From the NCBI RefSeq assembly GCF_024171695.1, contig NZ_JAMTCF010000006.1, forward strand, positions 124,001-188,000: a stretch of DNA of 64,000 nucleotides. The letters run 5' to 3'. The stretch comes from Actinosynnema pretiosum. Its GTDB lineage: Bacteria; Actinomycetota; Actinomycetes; Mycobacteriales; Pseudonocardiaceae. Below the pieces are notes generated by a model. The model did no database searches, was not told the origin of the DNA, and was given only the letters and a program-made list of their open reading frames with translations. The position numbers were made by a program, and so were the translations under genes. This document shows, piece after piece, positions 1 to 7,739 of this stretch. Within the stretch, counting starts at the first letter, position 1. Every line of letters begins with the position of its first letter.

Positions 1-81
1 GGTGTAGGCGAGGTGGTCGACGTTGCGGATGGTGGGCACGCGGGACTGCCCGGTGGCCGCTGGGGCCGGTGCCTGCGTCAT
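1..81 (-). CDS. N-terminal fragment, possible VOC-superfamily protein
   Basis: Only the first 27 codons lie in the window; the gene runs off the left edge. ATG at 81 is preceded by a strong GGAGGAG ribosome binding site. After a short Ala/Pro-rich leader the protein reads IRNVDHLAYT, which resembles the first beta strand of vicinal-oxygen-chelate (VOC) proteins, where the His binds metal. It is the last visible gene of the cyclitol-type operon, 28 bp after the SDR. In known C7-cyclitol pathways the epimerases that act after the cyclase (ValD, CetB) are VOC proteins, so an epimerase is an attractive guess. A dioxygenase of the HPPD type is equally possible from so short a piece. Confidence 0.5.
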   Translation of the reverse strand, partial: MTQAPAPAATGQSRVPTIRNVDHLAYT

Positions 82-109
82 CGCTTCTCCTCCTGGATCG
101 GGTGGGCGG

Positions 110-895
110 TCAGACGGTGCCCGCGCGGGCGGCGTTGGCGACCGCGGCGGTCAGGCCGAGCCCGCCGTCGACGACGACGGAGCTGCCGGTGGTGTAGGCG
201 GCCTCGGGCGAGGCCAGGTGCGCGACGAGCGCGGCGATTTCGCTGGTGCGGGCGGGGCGGCCGACCGGGATGGCGGGCCGGGCGATCCCGGCGGCGTCCA
301 CGCCGAGGGGGACGCCGTTCATGGGGGTCGCGGTCTCGCCGGGCGCGACGGCGTTGACGGTGATGCCGTGCGGGGCCAGCTCCAGCGCCATGACCTTGGT
401 GAGCGCGCCGAGCCCGGCCTTGCTGGCGCAGTAGGCCCCGCCGCCGCCGATGGGGTAGTGCTCGTGGCAGCTGGTGATGTTGACGATCCGCCCTCCCCTG
501 CCCTGGGAGAGCATGAGGTTCGCGGCGGTGCGGGAGAGGGCGAACGGGCTGCTGAGGTTGATGGTGAGGACCCGCTCCCAGTCCTGGTCGGTCTCGTCGA
601 CGGCGTCGGCCCGGCGGTTGACGCCCGCGTTGTTGACGAGGACGTCGAGGCCGCCGAACGCCTCGACGGCCCGCGCGAGGGCCTGCGCGGCCGAGGCGGG
701 CGAGGCGAGGTCGAGCGCGACGGTCTCGGTGCGCACGCCGTGTTCGGCGGCGATGCGCCCGGCGTGCTCCTTCGCGGCCTCGGCGTTGGTCCCGTAGCCG
801 AGCAGCACGTCGTGGCCGGTCGCGGCGAGGGCGGTGGCGATCTCGGCGCCGATGCCGGAGCTGGCGCCGGTGACCGCGGCGATGGGTGCGGACAT
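110..895 (-). CDS. SDR-family oxidoreductase
   Basis: A classical short-chain dehydrogenase/reductase of 261 residues, the usual length. It has the N-terminal cofactor motif TGASSGIG near residue 10, NNAG near residue 88, a catalytic Tyr-x-x-x-Lys in YCASKAG near residue 155, and the C-terminal VVDGG typical of FabG-like and glucose-dehydrogenase-like members. Start ATG at 895 has AGGAGG about 8 nt upstream. It lies 31 bp after the zinc dehydrogenase and 28 bp before the partial VOC gene. In this operon it probably oxidises or reduces a hydroxyl or keto group of the cyclic product, but the substrate cannot be read from the sequence. Confidence 0.85.
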   Translation of the reverse strand: MSAPIAAVTGASSGIGAEIATALAATGHDVLLGYGTNAEAAKEHAGRIAAEHGVRTETVALDLASPASAAQALARAVEAFGGLDVLVNNAGVNRRADAVDETDQDWERVLTINLSSPFALSRTAANLMLSQGRGGRIVNITSCHEHYPIGGGGAYCASKAGLGALTKVMALELAPHGITVNAVAPGETATPMNGVPLGVDAAGIARPAIPVGRPARTSEIAALVAHLASPEAAYTTGSSVVVDGGLGLTAAVANAARAGTV

Positions 896-926
896 CCGCG
901 TTGCCTCCTGGTGGTGTGGTTGCGGG

Positions 927-1997
927 TCAGCCCTGCGGGGCGAGCACGACCTTGGGCGCGGGGCGGGAGGCCCGCGCGAGGTCGGCGAACGCGTCGGCGA
1001 CGCGGTCGAGCGGCAGGGGCGGGTTGGTCATGCCGCGCGCGCTCAGCGCGCCCGAGGCGTACAGGGCAAGGGCCCGGTCGTAGTGGTCGAGGCCGTGCCG
1101 GACGCCGTGCACGCTGATGCCGCGCAGCACCAGGTCGCAGGCGTCCAGCGGGCCGACCGAGGTGGAGGGCACGCCGATGGCCGCGATCCGGCCGCCGACG
1201 GCGGCGGCCCGCAGCGACTGGAGGAACGCCGCGTCGGCGCCGGACGCCTCGACGACGACGTCGTAGGCGCCGGGCGGGGTGTCGTCGGGGGCGAGGGCCC
1301 TGCGGGCGCCCAGGCCCAGGGCCAGCTCGGCGCCCGCCGGGTCGACGGCGACGACGTCCACCGCGCCGCTGAGCCGGGTGGCGAGCTGCGTGGCCAGCAG
1401 GCCGATGGTGCCGGTGCCCAGCACCAGCACCCGGTCGCCGGGGCCGCAGCGCACGGCCTCCAGCCCGGCGATGACGGTCACGGTCGGCTCGACGAGCGCG
1501 GCCTCGGTGTCGGGGACCGCGTCGGGGACGGCGCTGAGCGCGTGCACGGGCATGCGGATGTAGCGGGCGGCGGCGCCCTGCTGGCCGTAGAGCCCGACCT
1601 CGGTCAGGCGCGAGCAGTTGTTGCGCCCGCCGGAGCGGCAGGCGCGGCAGACGCCGCAGGAGATCATGGTGTGGCCGACGACCCGGTCGCCCTCGGCGAC
1701 GTGGGCGCTCGTGCCGGGCGCGAGGGCGACGACGCGGCCGACCCACTCGTGGCCGAACACGTGCGGCCAGCGGACGCGGCCGTCGCGGACGTAGGCGGCG
1801 CTGCCGTGCAGCAGTTCGAGGTCGGTGCCGCACAGGCCGACCAGGACCGGCTCGACGAGCGCGGTGCCGGGCAGCGGCTCGGGCACGGGGATCTCGACGA
1901 GGCCGACGTCGCCGACGCGGCGCAGCGCCGCGGCCGTCATCGTCCCGGTCGGCCACTCGGCCGTTCCGGTCGTGGTGGTCGTCTCCGTGGTGGTCAC
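927..1997 (-). CDS. Zinc-dependent medium-chain alcohol dehydrogenase
   Basis: A medium-chain dehydrogenase of 356 residues. The N-terminal catalytic domain has the zinc-site Cys in GLCGTDLE and the GHE motif in FGHEWVGRV, followed by a structural-zinc Cys cluster (CGVCRACRSGGRNNC). The Rossmann domain carries VLGTGTIG (GxGxxG). The GTG start at 1997 overlaps the stop of the upstream cupin gene (GTGA) and is preceded by GGGGAGGAG, which rules out longer starts. The N-terminus has a Thr-rich run of about 10 residues, unusual but of unknown meaning. Relatives include sorbitol- and threonine-dehydrogenase-like enzymes, so a polyol or cyclitol substrate is plausible. Confidence 0.85.
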   Translation of the reverse strand: MTTTETTTTTGTAEWPTGTMTAAALRRVGDVGLVEIPVPEPLPGTALVEPVLVGLCGTDLELLHGSAAYVRDGRVRWPHVFGHEWVGRVVALAPGTSAHVAEGDRVVGHTMISCGVCRACRSGGRNNCSRLTEVGLYGQQGAAARYIRMPVHALSAVPDAVPDTEAALVEPTVTVIAGLEAVRCGPGDRVLVLGTGTIGLLATQLATRLSGAVDVVAVDPAGAELALGLGARRALAPDDTPPGAYDVVVEASGADAAFLQSLRAAAVGGRIAAIGVPSTSVGPLDACDLVLRGISVHGVRHGLDHYDRALALYASGALSARGMTNPPLPLDRVADAFADLARASRPAPKVVLAPQG

Positions 1998-2410
1998 GTT
2001 CCGCTCCTCCCCTGCGGTCCGGTGGGGTGGTCGAGGAGTTCGGGCACGCGCGGTGGCAGCAGGGCGCTGACCCGCGCGGGCATGGTGCGCACGCTCACCA
2101 GCTCGACCCCGGAGGGGCCTGCGGTGATCTGGGCGGTGGTGTCGGGTCCGAGCAGGACCACGTGGCCGGGGCGCAGCTGCTCGGTGGCCGCGCCCTCGGA
2201 CAGCTCGGCGGAGCCGGACACGACGTAGAGGGCTTCCTCGACGACGTCGTCGGCGTGGTGGACGACCTGGCGGCGCGGCGCGGCGCGCAGGTGGTCGACG
2301 GCCTCGGTCTCGCTGTGGAGCATCCCGCGCCTGGCCAGGCAGCGCCACGTCGAGTGCGGGACCTGGCCCGCGCGCAGCGCGGTGGGCAGGTCGGCGTGGT
2401 TGACGATCAC
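1994..2410 (-). CDS. Small cupin-domain protein
   Basis: A 138-residue single-cupin protein. A DDVVEEALYVVSGSAEL segment corresponds to cupin motif 1, and LRPGHVVLLGPDTT precedes motif 2. The usual two-His-plus-Glu metal set is only partly visible: HHADDVVEE supplies candidates. GTG at 2410 overlaps the bicupin stop by 4 nt (GTGA) and its own stop overlaps the alcohol dehydrogenase start in the same way, so translation is coupled on both sides. Cupins act as isomerases, epimerases, oxygenases or sugar binders. The position between a sugar-phosphate cyclase and two dehydrogenases suggests a catalytic role in the same pathway. Confidence 0.75.
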   Translation of the reverse strand: MIVNHADLPTALRAGQVPHSTWRCLARRGMLHSETEAVDHLRAAPRRQVVHHADDVVEEALYVVSGSAELSEGAATEQLRPGHVVLLGPDTTAQITAGPSGVELVSVRTMPARVSALLPPRVPELLDHPTGPQGRSGT

Positions 2411-3162
2411 CGCCCACCCCCGCGCGGCTCGGGCACGTCCAGCTCGGCGTGGAAGTGGCGCAGGCCCTCGTCGCCCGCGATCAGCTCGACGGCGGTGCCC
2501 AGCGGCAGGGTCACGGACACGCCCGCGCGCAGCGGGACCTCGCCGAGGCTGCCGGTGGCGAGGCCCGCGCCGGACAGGACGAACAGGGTGTGCTCGACGC
2601 CGTCGGCGACGACGTGGGCGCGCTCGCCGGGGGCGATGTCGCGCACGGCGAGCCTGCGCAGCGGTCCGGTGAAGACGGACCCGGTGTCGACCGGTCCCCC
2701 GGTCAGGTCGTGGACCTCGGCGTTCACTGCCCCTCCCCTCGGCAGGGGGAACCCCGTGCCGGTCGTGTCGCGGCCCTGCTGGACGTCGGTGGTGGCGGGG
2801 GCGAGGACCTCGATGGTGATCCAGTCCAGATCGGTGCTCCCGGTGTTGCGCAGCCCGTGGACGGTGCCGAGGCCGGTGAGCACTGCGCAGCCCGCCCGCA
2901 CCCGGTGCCGCTGCCCGTCCAGGACCATCTCCCCCTGTCCGGAGAGGACGAAGTAGACCTCCTCGGTGCGGGTGTGGCGGTGCTCGCCGGAGACCCCGCC
3001 CGGCGGGACCCTGGCCAGTTCGACCGCTTCCCACTGGCCCCGCAGGTCGCGCCGGGACGCCAGGCCCTTCCAGTGGCTGGTTCCCTCGGCCCCGTGGACG
3101 CCGCCGATGTCGACCACCCCGCGCACGTCGGCCACCAGGACGGGGAGCGCCTGCTCAGACAA
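2407..3162 (-). CDS. Bicupin (two-cupin) protein
   Basis: A 251-residue protein with two cupin domains. The N-terminal domain (about residues 45-120) is canonical: GEHRHTRTEEVYFVLSG supplies two His and a Glu, and LTGLGTVHGLRN supplies the third His of motif 2. The C-terminal domain (about 165-245) has HVVADGVEHTLFVLSG but fewer metal ligands and may be non-catalytic. The start appears to be TTG at 3162 because the frame opens there, 8 nt inside the end of the cyclase gene, with AAGGCGA upstream. It resembles bicupin oxygenases or isomerases. The function is unknown, but tight coupling to the cyclase implies the same pathway. Confidence 0.75.
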   Translation of the reverse strand: MSEQALPVLVADVRGVVDIGGVHGAEGTSHWKGLASRRDLRGQWEAVELARVPPGGVSGEHRHTRTEEVYFVLSGQGEMVLDGQRHRVRAGCAVLTGLGTVHGLRNTGSTDLDWITIEVLAPATTDVQQGRDTTGTGFPLPRGGAVNAEVHDLTGGPVDTGSVFTGPLRRLAVRDIAPGERAHVVADGVEHTLFVLSGAGLATGSLGEVPLRAGVSVTLPLGTAVELIAGDEGLRHFHAELDVPEPRGGGR

Positions 3163-4408
3163 CGCCGGTCGCCTTCACGCGGCCGAGGGTGCTCTGCTCG
3201 GCGACGGCGGCGGCGATCTCCTCGGCGGTGACGTCGTTGACGAAGCCGACGTCGCCGATGCCGACGGGCAGGGGCAGCCGCTGCATCCCGTCGCGGTGGC
3301 GCACGGTGTCCTCCAGCGCCTTGGCCAGCAGCTCGGGCTCCAGCAGCGGGTCCCAGCTGGGAAGGCCGATCCGGTGCATGACGGAGAAGACCCGGTCGCG
3401 GTCGGTGGTGGTGACCAGGCCGCGGCGGTGGGCGAGCACAGTGGTCAGCGCCATGTCCACGCACACCGCCTCGCCGTGCAGCAGGGCGGGCAGGGCGTGC
3501 ATCTCGATGGTGGGGCTGAAGGTGTGGCCGTAGTCGACGCACCGCTCCAGCTCGGCCTCCCACAGGTTCGGCTGGAGCTCCTCCAGCATCCCGTGGATGG
3601 CGTGGCGCAGGACGGCGTCGGCGACCTGCGCGCCCACGGCGGTGACGCCCTGGAACTTCTCCTCCAGCAGGAGCTCGCCGTGTCCCTCCAGCAGGTCGAA
3701 CAGCTCGGCGTCCTTGATGAGGGCGATCTTGAGGATCTCGGCGAGGCCGTTGCCGATGTGCCTGCGGTCCACGGTGGACAGGAAGGTTCGGTCCAGGAGG
3801 GTCACCTCGGCGGGGTGGTAGGTGCCGAGGCGGTTCTTGTGGCCGTTGAAGTTCACGCCGGTCTTGGCTCCGACGCCCGCGTCGACCAGGCCGATGAGGG
3901 TGGTGGGCACGCGGACGAACGGCGTGCCCCTGCGGTAGAGGCTGCCGACCAGGCCGACGACGTCCATCAGGACGCCCCCGCCGATGGCGATGATGGGCTC
4001 GCGGCGGCGGTCGAGGCCGAAGTCGTCGATCTCGGCGATGATCCTGGCCGCGGTCTCGAAGTCCTTGGTGGTCTCGTTGGCCGCCACGACGCACAGCCGC
4101 GCTTCGACGCCGTGGCGCTCGAAGTAGTCGCGGATGGCGTCGCCGTGTAACAGGTCCACGTTGGCGTCGAGGACGACGAACCGGCGCGAGCGCCCCGTGG
4201 CGGGCGCTGGTCCGGCGCCCGCGTCGACCAGGTCGCGGCTGCCCCGCGCGAACAGGTCGTCGCAGAAGCGCACCTCGTAGCGCACCGGCTTCTGGGTGGT
4301 GACCACCCAGGAGTCGACCTGCCTGCTGTAGGCGAACAGGCCCGCTCCTGCCTGAACCGCGCCCGCGGCCTTGCCCCCGCGCTGTCGGAAGGACTGCACA
4401 GAAAACAT
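3155..4408 (-). CDS. Sugar-phosphate cyclase (2-epi-5-epi-valiolone synthase type)
   Basis: A dehydroquinate-synthase-fold cyclase of 417 residues; the valiolone synthase ValA is about the same length, while DHQ synthases are about 360. Visible family features are the NAD-binding GGGVLMDVVG, the run RVPTTLIGLVDAGVGAKTG, and the three zinc ligands Glu (GLAEILK), His (DYGHTFSP) and His (LLHGEAV). Family members of this length cyclise sedoheptulose 7-phosphate to 2-epi-5-epi-valiolone, 2-epi-valiolone or desmethyl-4-deoxygadusol; eye reading does not settle which. No methyltransferase or ATP-grasp ligase of mycosporine pathways is nearby, which argues against the gadusol type. It is the first gene of the operon, with a promoter about 140 bp upstream. 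ATG 4408 has a modest GGGTGA site; GTG starts near residue 35 are possible. Confidence 0.85.
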   Translation of the reverse strand: MFSVQSFRQRGGKAAGAVQAGAGLFAYSRQVDSWVVTTQKPVRYEVRFCDDLFARGSRDLVDAGAGPAPATGRSRRFVVLDANVDLLHGDAIRDYFERHGVEARLCVVAANETTKDFETAARIIAEIDDFGLDRRREPIIAIGGGVLMDVVGLVGSLYRRGTPFVRVPTTLIGLVDAGVGAKTGVNFNGHKNRLGTYHPAEVTLLDRTFLSTVDRRHIGNGLAEILKIALIKDAELFDLLEGHGELLLEEKFQGVTAVGAQVADAVLRHAIHGMLEELQPNLWEAELERCVDYGHTFSPTIEMHALPALLHGEAVCVDMALTTVLAHRRGLVTTTDRDRVFSVMHRIGLPSWDPLLEPELLAKALEDTVRHRDGMQRLPLPVGIGDVGFVNDVTAEEIAAAVAEQSTLGRVKATGVV

Positions 4409-4550
4409 GATTCACCCGATCTGCCAAAGGGCTCTTCCATGACCAAGAAAAGGCGACTCTGCCTCGAAAGGGCTTACCAAAGATGTTGCGATGAGCTCCA
4501 GCAACGATCGAGAGTGGCAACAAGAATGGCCACTCAGCCCCAGTGGTCGA

Positions 4551-4580
4551 ATTCTATGACCGTCGACAGGGATCGTGCAA
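4551..4580 (-). promoter_or_regulatory. Promoter of the cyclitol-type operon
   Basis: On the minus strand, -35 TTGCAC (4580-4575), an 18-bp spacer and -10 TAGAAT (4556-4551) make a near-consensus vegetative promoter, the best in this part of the window. Transcription would start near 4544, giving a leader of roughly 135 nt before the cyclase ATG. Just downstream of the start, GAGTGGC and GCCACTC (4512-4535, 10-nt loop) form an inverted repeat that could be an operator or a 5' hairpin. The rest of 4409-4658 holds no convincing gene. Confidence 0.6.
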
Positions 4581-4658
4581 CGTCTTCACCTGCGCCGTAC
4601 CGAAGCGTTCCCCGAGTGCATTCCCAATAACGCAGGTCATTACCGGCGAACAGCACCG

Positions 4659-4690
4659 GGGCAGCGCGGACCACGTGGTCCGCGCTGCCC
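4659..4690 (-). terminator. Perfect 32-bp palindrome, terminator of the MFS gene
   Basis: GGGCAGCGCGGACCAC is followed at once by its exact reverse complement, giving a 16-bp stem with no unpaired centre, 20 bp past the stop of the MFS gene on the minus strand. There is no T tract, as is usual in actinomycetes. It also shields the cyclase promoter from read-through. Confidence 0.6.
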
Positions 4691-4709
4691 GGTTCGCCCG
4701 TTTCCGCGA

Positions 4710-5897
4710 TCAGCCGACGAGCGCTCCACCCGGCGGGATGGCGGCTGTGCGCTCGGCCCGGTCGACGAGCAGCTCCCGCAGTGCCACACCGAGCCCGAGC
4801 GCGCTGAGCGCGGAGCCCACCACCATGACGGCGCGCAGCCCCAGTCCAGCGTCGATCACCAGGCCGCCGATCCAGGCGCCCGCAGCGATGCCGACGTTGA
4901 AGGCCGCGATGTTCAGCGCGAGGGCGAGCGTGGGCGCACCGTCGCTCACCGAGGCCATGATCCGCCCTTGGAGCAGCGGGATGAGCGCGAAGTAGGCGAC
5001 CCCGAAGAGGACCATCGCAGCGGTGACGAGAAATTTGACACCGGCCACCGCGGATATCCCCAACAGCACCGCGGTCAACACCCCGAGAACCACCACGACA
5101 GCGCGCATCAAAAAATTATCCGGGATTTTACCGGCAATCGCGTTGCCCGCGATCGACCCGATCCCGAAAACCAGCAGCAGTCCGGTCACCCACCCCGGCT
5201 CGAACCCGCTGACGTCGAGCAGCAGAGGAGCGATGAAGGTGTAGGCGGTGAACGCACCCGCGCTGGCGAGCACGGTCACCGCGACCGCCGCCAGCACCCT
5301 CGGCCTGCGCAGCACCCGCAGTTCCCGCGCGACCGAGGCCGGCGGGACCTGCGCGGGCTCGGGCACGAAGACCGCGACCAGCGCGGTCGCGACCAGCGAG
5401 ACCAGGAGCACCGCCCAGAACGTGGCGCGCCACCCCCACTGCTGGCCGATGAGGGTGCCGAGGGGCACGCCCAGCACCGTGGCCAGGTTCAGCCCCAGCG
5501 CGACCTTCGCCACGGCTGCGGCCTGCCTGCCGGGCGGGACCAGGGTGCCCGCGATGACGATGCTCACCGCGAACAGAGTGCAGTGCGCCAGCGCGGACAC
5601 CACGCGCCCGGTCATGAGCAGCCCGTAGCCCGGCGCCGTCGCGGCGAGCAGGTTGCCCGCCGCGAAGGCGGCCATCAGCCAGAGCACGAGGCGCTTGGCC
5701 CGGACCTTCCTGGTGACGACGGTGAGCGCGGGCCCGAAGAGCACGACGGTGGCGGCGTAGCCGGACACCAGCAGGCCCGCCGAGGGCACCGAGACGCCGA
5801 GACCGCCGGAGACCTCGGGCAGGATGCCCGCGATCGAGGACTCGGCTGTGCCCACGCACAGCACGCACAGCATCAGCGCGAACAAGGACAGTGGCAC
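4710..5897 (-). CDS. MFS transporter (drug/arabinose efflux type)
   Basis: A 395-residue major facilitator protein with about 12 hydrophobic segments. It begins with PLSLFALMLCVLCVGTAESSIAGILPEV, typical of the AraJ/CmlA-like DHA1 efflux group, and has a positively charged cytoplasmic loop (VVTRKVRAKRLVLW) after TM2, as in MFS motif A. The GTG start at 5897 is chosen for the GGAGG about 4 nt upstream; upstream sequence lacks membrane character. It lies 31 bp downstream of the quinone-reductase-like gene, in a run of three minus-strand genes led by the hydrolase. It probably exports a small toxic compound; the substrate is unknown. Confidence 0.8.
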   Translation of the reverse strand: MPLSLFALMLCVLCVGTAESSIAGILPEVSGGLGVSVPSAGLLVSGYAATVVLFGPALTVVTRKVRAKRLVLWLMAAFAAGNLLAATAPGYGLLMTGRVVSALAHCTLFAVSIVIAGTLVPPGRQAAAVAKVALGLNLATVLGVPLGTLIGQQWGWRATFWAVLLVSLVATALVAVFVPEPAQVPPASVARELRVLRRPRVLAAVAVTVLASAGAFTAYTFIAPLLLDVSGFEPGWVTGLLLVFGIGSIAGNAIAGKIPDNFLMRAVVVVLGVLTAVLLGISAVAGVKFLVTAAMVLFGVAYFALIPLLQGRIMASVSDGAPTLALALNIAAFNVGIAAGAWIGGLVIDAGLGLRAVMVVGSALSALGLGVALRELLVDRAERTAAIPPGGALVG

Positions 5898-5928
5898 GTC
5901 CGCCTCCGCATCCGCCCCGGTGGGGGCG

Positions 5929-6843
5929 TCAGTCCCGCGCCGGGTCGAGCAGCAGCTTGCCCCTGCTGCCACCGCCGGCCAGGGTCCGGTGGGCGCGGGC
6001 CGCGTCGGCGAAGCCGAGGACCTCGCCGGTCCGCAGCGCCAGCACGCCCTTGTCGACCAAGGCGCACAGCTGCTCCAACTGCTCGCCGTCCTGCTCGACG
6101 AACGACATGCGCACCTCGACGCCGCGCTCGGCGACCGGCGGCCGGGTGGGCACGATCGAGACGGCCACACCGCCGTCGCGCACCGCGCGGACCGCGCCGG
6201 GGACGCCCGCGGCGTCGAGCAGGCCGTCCACCGCGCCTCGTGGCAGCTCCTCGCCCGCGACCAGGACCTCCTCGGCGCCCAGCTCGAGCACGAAGTCCGC
6301 GTCGGACCGGCGGGCCAGCCCGACCACCCGCAACCCCCGGTGCAGCGCCAGCTGCACGGCCGCGGCGCCCACCGAGCCCGCCGCGCCCGCGACGAGCACG
6401 CGCGCGCCGGGCTCGGCGGCCAGGACGTCCAGCGCCTGGTGCGCGGTGAGCCCGGCCAGCGGCAGGCCGGCAGCGTCGAGCAGCGGCGCGCTGTGCGGCG
6501 CGGGCGCGGCGATCGAGGCGTCGAGCGCGACCAGTTCGGCGTAGGTGCCGACGCCGGTCGCCATCTGCGCCGACATGGCCACCACCCGGTCGCCCGGCAC
6601 GAAGCGGGTGACGTCCGGGGCGACCTCGACCACGGTCCCGGACAGGTCCCAGCCCAGCACCAGCGGGAAGGGGTGGCGGACGTTGGCGGCGTGGGCGCCG
6701 GAGCGCACCTCCAGGTCGACGGGGTTGACGGCCGCGGCGGTGGTGCGCACCAGCACCTGGCCGGACGCGGGGCGCGGGTCGGGCAGCTCGCCCGTGCCCA
6801 GCAGCTCCGGTTCCCCGTACTCGCGCAACAGGATCGCGCGCAT
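5929..6843 (-). CDS. NADP-dependent quinone-oxidoreductase-like protein
   Basis: A zinc-free medium-chain reductase of 304 residues. The N-terminus MRAILLREYGEPELL and the segment VNPVDLEVRSG are characteristic of the quinone oxidoreductase (QOR) branch, and AGAAGSVGAAAVQLA is the Rossmann nucleotide motif. No zinc-binding Cys/His pattern is present, as expected for QOR. ATG 6843 follows a purine-rich stretch (GGAGGAGCC). It is 25 bp downstream of the hydrolase gene and probably cotranscribed with it from the MerR-type promoter, suggesting a detoxification or redox-stress module with the MFS pump. Confidence 0.8.
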   Translation of the reverse strand: MRAILLREYGEPELLGTGELPDPRPASGQVLVRTTAAAVNPVDLEVRSGAHAANVRHPFPLVLGWDLSGTVVEVAPDVTRFVPGDRVVAMSAQMATGVGTYAELVALDASIAAPAPHSAPLLDAAGLPLAGLTAHQALDVLAAEPGARVLVAGAAGSVGAAAVQLALHRGLRVVGLARRSDADFVLELGAEEVLVAGEELPRGAVDGLLDAAGVPGAVRAVRDGGVAVSIVPTRPPVAERGVEVRMSFVEQDGEQLEQLCALVDKGVLALRTGEVLGFADAARAHRTLAGGGSRGKLLLDPARD

Positions 6844-6868
6844 GGCTCCTCCTCCGGGAGTGGTGGGA

Positions 6869-7675
6869 TCAGGCGGACAGCACCGGGGCGACGCCGCGGG
6901 CCGCGGCGATGCGCTCGACGAGCAGCTCCGGCGCCTGGGCGTGCGCGACGTGGTGCTGGCCGGGCAGCACGACCAGTTCGGCGTCCGGCACCCGGTCGAC
7001 GACCAGGCGCGAGGTCGGCCCGAACGCCAGCGGCTCGCGGTCGCTCAGCTCGCCGAGCAGCACCGTGGTCGGCACCGTGATCTTGTCCAGGACGGCGGGG
7101 TCGAACTCCAGGTCGTTGAGCGCGGCCAGCTCGGCGCGGGTGGACTCGACCAGCTCCAGCATGGCCGCCCAGTCGTCCGGCGCGCCCGTGCGGAAGGCCT
7201 CGATGTTCTCCGCGCTGTCGCCGACCACCTCGGCGAGCACGACCCGGAACGCCTCGTCGCGGTCGCCCTTCGCGAGGGCGGCGTCGATGCGGTCGAGGGT
7301 GGCGGCGTTGGCGGACTTGTCCAGCGGCAGCACGGGGTCGTAGAGCACCAGGGCCGCCAGGTCCTCGCGCTCGGCGGCGGCGAGCAGCGCGATGGCGCCG
7401 CCGTAGCTGTGGCCGACCAGCACCGCGTTGGGGCCCGCGAAGTCCAGGACCCGGTTCAGGTCCGAGACCTCGGTGCCAAGCGCGTAGTCGGGGCCCAGCT
7501 CGCCGCTGCCCGCCCTGCCCCTGCGGTTGGCGACCAGGGTCCGGCCGGGGAGTCCGCTCGCGACGGCGGACCAGTGGCCCGCGATGGTCTGGACGCCGTG
7601 CGCGATGACGCTGACACCGCCCTCGCCGTGCGTGTCGTAGGAGAGGCTGGTACCGGGGATGTTCGGTGCGTTCAC
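6869..7675 (-). CDS. Alpha/beta hydrolase
   Basis: A 268-residue alpha/beta-hydrolase-fold protein. The nucleophile elbow is GHSYGG (Ser near residue 97), an acid is likely in LYDPVLPLDK or later, and the catalytic His is in PGQHHVAHA near the C-terminus. The GTG start at 7675 is preferred because the promoter for this gene ends about 9 nt upstream, so the message would be leaderless or nearly so; upstream ATG codons lie inside the promoter. It heads the hydrolase, reductase and exporter genes and is divergent from a MerR-family regulator, which probably activates it. Confidence 0.75.
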   Translation of the reverse strand: MNAPNIPGTSLSYDTHGEGGVSVIAHGVQTIAGHWSAVASGLPGRTLVANRRGRAGSGELGPDYALGTEVSDLNRVLDFAGPNAVLVGHSYGGAIALLAAAEREDLAALVLYDPVLPLDKSANAATLDRIDAALAKGDRDEAFRVVLAEVVGDSAENIEAFRTGAPDDWAAMLELVESTRAELAALNDLEFDPAVLDKITVPTTVLLGELSDREPLAFGPTSRLVVDRVPDAELVVLPGQHHVAHAQAPELLVERIAAARGVAPVLSA

Positions 7676-7683
7676 AGGCTGAA

Positions 7684-7714
7684 AGCTAAGGGTTAGCATC
7701 AGTTGGAAGGTCAA
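7684..7714 (-). promoter_or_regulatory. MerR-type promoter with 19-bp spacer
   Basis: On the minus strand TTGACC (7714-7709) and TTAGCT (7689-7684) are separated by 19 bp. Over-long 19-20 bp spacers are the hallmark of promoters activated by MerR-family proteins, and the divergent neighbour at 7740 is such a protein. The predicted transcription start is within a few bases of the hydrolase GTG. Confidence 0.6.
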
Positions 7715-7739
7715 GGCCTAGAACTGGGGGAATGTGAAG

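Noticed and set aside
3155-4408. Ordinary shikimate-pathway dehydroquinate synthase
   Set aside because: Length of 417 residues, context with cupins and dehydrogenases, and lack of other aro genes favour a secondary cyclase.
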